Assembly: GCF_024723825.1 (NCBI RefSeq)
Contig: NZ_JANQBQ010000001.1
Coordinates: forward strand, 372,001 to 436,000
Length of the DNA stretch: 64,000 nucleotides
DNA from: Romboutsia lituseburensis
GTDB lineage: Bacteria; Bacillota; Clostridia; Peptostreptococcales; Peptostreptococcaceae
Reading direction: 5' to 3'
In this document: positions 61,338-64,000 of the stretch, in pieces
How positions within the stretch are numbered: the first letter of the stretch is position 1
How the letters are laid out: the number at the start of each line of letters is the position of its first letter
Translations under genes and position numbers: made by a program
The notes under the pieces: generated by a model
Database searches by the model: none
What the model saw: only the letters and a program-made list of their open reading frames with translations
What the model was told of the DNA's origin: nothing

Positions 61338-62963
61338 GTGGAAATAGCAATTAACTTAATGGGAGGTCTTGGACTTTTCCTGTATGGTATGAACCTTATG
61401 GGAGATGGACTTCAAAAGTCAGCAGGAGCTAAACTAAGAAGGATAATCGAACTTTTAACAAGTAATGTTTTAATGGGGGTTATAGTTGGTGCTTTAGTTA
61501 CAGCAATTATACAAAGTAGTAGTGCTACTACAGTAATGGTTGTTGGATTTGTTAATGCCGGAATTATGACTTTACCACAGGCAATAGGGGTTATAATGGG
61601 TGCGAATATAGGTACAACTATAACAGCACAGCTAGTTTCTCTTAATTTAGTAGGTCTTGCACCAGTTGCACTAGGTATAGGTATAATACTTTATTTATTC
61701 TCATCTAAGCCAAAAGTTAAAAATATGGCTGAGATATTAATAGGATTTGGTATATTATTCACTGGTATGGACTTTATGAAGGATGCAGTTAAGCCTTTAA
61801 CTGAATTTGAAGGGTTTACTATGGCTTTAAGTACGTTAGGTCAAAATCCAATACTTGGTATATTATTAGGGTTTGGTATAACAGCAATAGTTCAAAGTTC
61901 AAGTGCTTCAATGGGTATGCTACTTGCAGTTGCATCAACAGGAGCAATAAGTTTGGGAGCAGCATTACCTATATTATATGGAGAAAATATAGGTACTTGT
62001 GTAACTTCATTAATATCTAGTATAGGTGCTAGTAAAAATGCTAGAAGAGCAGCAACAATGCACTTAATATTTAATATTATAGGAACTATGGTATTTATGC
62101 TGTTATTAACTAAGCCAATAACTATGATGGTAACACATTTAGACCCAACAGATGTAAGTAGACAAATAGCGAATTCACATACGTTATTTAATATAATAAA
62201 TGTTATTATATTACTTCCATTCTCTAAGTTCATAGTAAAACTTACTATGAAGCTTGTACCTGAGAGAGAAGATGAAATTGAAGATAGAAAAACAGTTAAG
62301 TATATAGATGAAAGAATGATGGAAACTCCATCAATCGCACTATCAAATACTGTTAAAGAAACTTTAAGAATGGGTGACAAGGCTAAAAAAGCTTTAATTA
62401 ACTCAATGGAAGGTTTATTTGAAGGCTCAAATTCGAAGGTTAAAAAAGCATTTGAAGAAGAATCAAAAGTTAACTTATTACAAAAGACTATATTAAATTA
62501 CTTATTGAAATTATCTAAAACTTCTTTAAGTAATGAGTCTAGAGAAACTGTTGATGAGCTATTCAATACAGTAAATGATATAGAAAGAATCGGTGATCAT
62601 GCTGAAAATATAGCAGAATTAGCCGAAATTATATTAGAAAAAGACTTAAATTTATCTAAAGAAGGTAAAGATGAGTTAGTTCAAATGTACAATAAAGTTG
62701 TAGATGCATATTCTGCTGCATTAGAATCTATGGAAAATAATGATATAGACTTAGCTTGCAAGGTAATAAAGATGGAAGAGCAAGTTGATGTTATGGAAAA
62801 AGTATGTCGTGAAAATCATATGAGAAGATTAAGTGAAAACTTATGTACTATAGATAATGGAGTTGTGTATTTAGATATAATATCTAATTTAGAAAGAATT
62901 TCTGACCACTCTGTAAATATAGCACAGCAGGTTATAAAGTCTAGGAATAAAAATATAGCATAA
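61338..62963 (+). CDS. Na/phosphate cotransporter family protein with PhoU-like tail
   Basis: A 541-residue membrane protein. Residues 1-320 form two inverted Na/Pi repeats, each with the QSSS substrate motif: AIIQSSSATTVMVVGFVNAG and AIVQSSSASMGMLLAV. The cytoplasmic C-terminal 200 residues are PhoU-like helices with IERIGDHAENIAELAEII and LERISDHSVNIAQQV. Probably imports or exports phosphate. GTG 61338 is preceded by AAGGAGG. The Pho-box-like array upstream argues for induction in phosphate starvation, paralleling the pst operon at 40 kb. Confidence 0.93.
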   Translation: MEIAINLMGGLGLFLYGMNLMGDGLQKSAGAKLRRIIELLTSNVLMGVIVGALVTAIIQSSSATTVMVVGFVNAGIMTLPQAIGVIMGANIGTTITAQLVSLNLVGLAPVALGIGIILYLFSSKPKVKNMAEILIGFGILFTGMDFMKDAVKPLTEFEGFTMALSTLGQNPILGILLGFGITAIVQSSSASMGMLLAVASTGAISLGAALPILYGENIGTCVTSLISSIGASKNARRAATMHLIFNIIGTMVFMLLLTKPITMMVTHLDPTDVSRQIANSHTLFNIINVIILLPFSKFIVKLTMKLVPEREDEIEDRKTVKYIDERMMETPSIALSNTVKETLRMGDKAKKALINSMEGLFEGSNSKVKKAFEEESKVNLLQKTILNYLLKLSKTSLSNESRETVDELFNTVNDIERIGDHAENIAELAEIILEKDLNLSKEGKDELVQMYNKVVDAYSAALESMENNDIDLACKVIKMEEQVDVMEKVCRENHMRRLSENLCTIDNGVVYLDIISNLERISDHSVNIAQQVIKSRNKNIA

Positions 62964-62968
62964 TATAT

Positions 62969-63013
62969 ATACAGTATCTATGGTAAGCTAACTATTAGGT
63001 ACTGTATTTTTTA
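62969..63013 (+). terminator. Terminator of the Na/Pi gene
   Basis: ATACAGTA / TACTGTAT closing a long loop, with six T. Confidence 0.75.
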
Positions 63014-63105
63014 TATAAAAGTTATATTTTAAATTAAACATTTAAAATAAGGATAAACTAACTATAAGAATTTTTTACGAAAAGATAGAAAGAAGGTAAA
63101 TATAT

Positions 63106-63513
63106 TTGAAAAATTTAACCAAAGAATTTAAACAATTTGCAATTAAAGGAAATGTCATTGATTTGGCAATAGGGGTTGTTGTAGGAGGAGCTTTCTCAAA
63201 AATAGTTACATCTTTAGTAAATGATTTAATTATGCCATTTGTAGGTATATTAACAGGAGGTATAAATTTCTCAGAATACAAAGTAGTATTGAGAGAAGGA
63301 GTAGGTAATACACCTCCTATAACTTTAAATATAGGTAGTTTTGTACAGGCTACTGTAGATTTTTTTATAATAGCATTTGCAATATTTATGTTTATTAGAA
63401 TAATAAATAAATTAAGGATAAAAAAAGTAGAGGAAGCTGTCACGGTTGAAGAAAAAACTTCAGAAGAAGTACTGCTACTTAGAGATATAAAAGAGCTATT
63501 GCAAAGCAAATAA
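63106..63513 (+). CDS. mscL: Large-conductance mechanosensitive channel
   Basis: A 135-residue channel subunit; the pentamer opens on hypo-osmotic stretch. N-terminal FKQFAIKGNVIDLAIGVVVG followed by GGAFSKIVTSLVNDLIMP is the gating helix TM1, FFIIAFAIFMFIRIINKL is TM2, and the C-terminal VLLLRDIKELLQ is the cytoplasmic bundle. The start is TTG 63106, with GAAGG about ten bases before it. Confidence 0.95.
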   Translation: MKNLTKEFKQFAIKGNVIDLAIGVVVGGAFSKIVTSLVNDLIMPFVGILTGGINFSEYKVVLREGVGNTPPITLNIGSFVQATVDFFIIAFAIFMFIRIINKLRIKKVEEAVTVEEKTSEEVLLLRDIKELLQSK

Positions 63514-63531
63514 GTTAATAAATTTAAAGCT

Positions 63532-63567
63532 AAAAAAGGTACCTTTAAAATAAAGGGTACCTTTTTT
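63532..63567. terminator. Bidirectional terminator between mscL and ytaF
   Basis: AAAAAAGGTACC / GGTACCTTTTTT, serving both converging genes. Confidence 0.87.
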
Positions 63568-63584
63568 AGTTTTAAACATGTAAT

Positions 63585-64000
63585 TTAAAATTTAAAGTAT
63601 CTCATAAGGGCTAATAATATAAGAATAGCTCCGGACAGCCAAGAAAGATTCACATCTACTTTTTCAACAAACTTGCTACCCATATAAGAACCTATTATTA
63701 AAGAAGAAATTCCAACTATTAATGAAAGTAAAATAACCTCTAAGTAACGAACACTTCCTAAGCTACTACCAAAGCCAACGGCGAGACTATCAAGTGAAAG
63801 TGCTACAGCTAAATAAAAAGCTTCTTTACCAGTTAATATTTTTGATTTATCATAATCCGCTTTAGTTTCATTTGCATAAATTTCAAGAACGAATTTAAAA
63901 TCAAAAACTTTAAAGGTTAAAGGAACTTCTGAATTTGAAAATTTGTGTATATATGTTTTAAAAAATGATTCAAATAATCTGTATGTCCCAAGTACCATTA
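63585..64000 (-). CDS. ytaF: Sporulation membrane protein YtaF, C-terminal part
   Basis: Incomplete at the window edge; the frame stays open to the last base, so the ATG at 63998 is probably internal. The visible 138 residues hold the second half of the MntP-like fold: EAFYLAVALSLDSLAVGFGS with its conserved Asp, then SLIVGISSLIIGSYMG and SWLSGAILILLALMRYF. YtaF is about 210 residues in spore formers. Role in sporulation is unclear. Confidence 0.85.
   Translation of the reverse strand, partial: MVLGTYRLFESFFKTYIHKFSNSEVPLTFKVFDFKFVLEIYANETKADYDKSKILTGKEAFYLAVALSLDSLAVGFGSSLGSVRYLEVILLSLIVGISSLIIGSYMGSKFVEKVDVNLSWLSGAILILLALMRYFKF

Noticed and set aside
1-64000. CRISPR array, prophage or insertion sequence
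   Set aside because: No regularly spaced repeats, phage structural genes or transposase motifs were found by reading.

Overview
The window is about 27% G+C, with strong AGGAGG-type ribosome binding sites, ATA/TTA/AGA-rich codon use and A/T-rich hairpin terminators after most transcription units. Gene content is that of a strictly anaerobic, spore-forming Bacillota: class III ribonucleotide reductase with no aerobic enzyme, a poly-4Fe-4S ferredoxin, an anSME-type radical SAM enzyme, YtaF, and a T-box before an NhaC-type transporter. A Clostridia member, probably Peptostreptococcaceae, is the best guess; this is inferred from content and not proven.

Layout. 1-2.6 kb: end of an AgrA-like regulator, an AgrC-like kinase and a small lipoprotein. 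2.7-4.1 kb: xanthine/uracil permease. 4.2-9.3 kb: OmpR regulator, intramembrane-sensing kinase and a two-gene ABC exporter (Bce-like peptide-detoxification layout). 9.4-16.1 kb: YesM/YesN two-component pair, sugar-binding lipoprotein and GH112 galacto-N-biose/lacto-N-biose phosphorylase. 16.3-19.4 kb: micro-ORFs, TauE-like exporter, orphan PAS kinase. 19.6-22.4 kb: nrdDG behind two NrdR boxes. 22.4-28.8 kb: AEC transporter (-), a signal-less alpha-toxin-like zinc phospholipase domain, an exported C39-like peptidase, brnQ (-) with a complex leader, ferredoxin (-), a DUF4177 protein and a radical SAM enzyme (-). 29-33.2 kb: amino-sugar catabolism (AgaS, GatY/KbaY-type aldolase, LacC-type kinase, BadF-type sugar kinase). 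33.3 kb: tRNA-Cys. 33.5-38.6 kb: a 5'-3' exonuclease, small conserved proteins, and an ArsR plus NifX-like pair. 38.7-44.1 kb: SH3b/3D wall protein (-) facing pstSCAB-phoU. 44.3-52 kb: a decaying stretch (truncated MerR, broken nitroreductase, frameshifted membrane protein, ruined histidine kinase) among intact small genes. 52.3-64 kb: APC permease, lipase, Met T-box with metT, 5'-nucleotidase lipoprotein, two unknown proteins, cupin, Na/Pi cotransporter behind a Pho-box-like array, MscL, and the end of ytaF.

How the genes fit together. The GH112 enzyme cleaves galacto-N-biose or lacto-N-biose with phosphate to galactose-1-phosphate and GalNAc or GlcNAc. The kinase, AgaS, tagatose-6-phosphate kinase and aldolase at 29-33 kb could then carry GalNAc to triose phosphates. 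No permease and no GalNAc-6-P deacetylase are in the window. The pst operon and the Na/Pi symporter form a phosphate-supply theme.

I found no CRISPR array, prophage, intact insertion sequence or recognisable defence system. The least ordinary signals are regulatory: the brnQ leader, the 11-bp-spaced Pho-like array, WalR-like boxes, a hairpin that hides the ribosome site of a small gene, and a probable ATT start codon. All functional calls come from reading motifs by eye; no database search was run.
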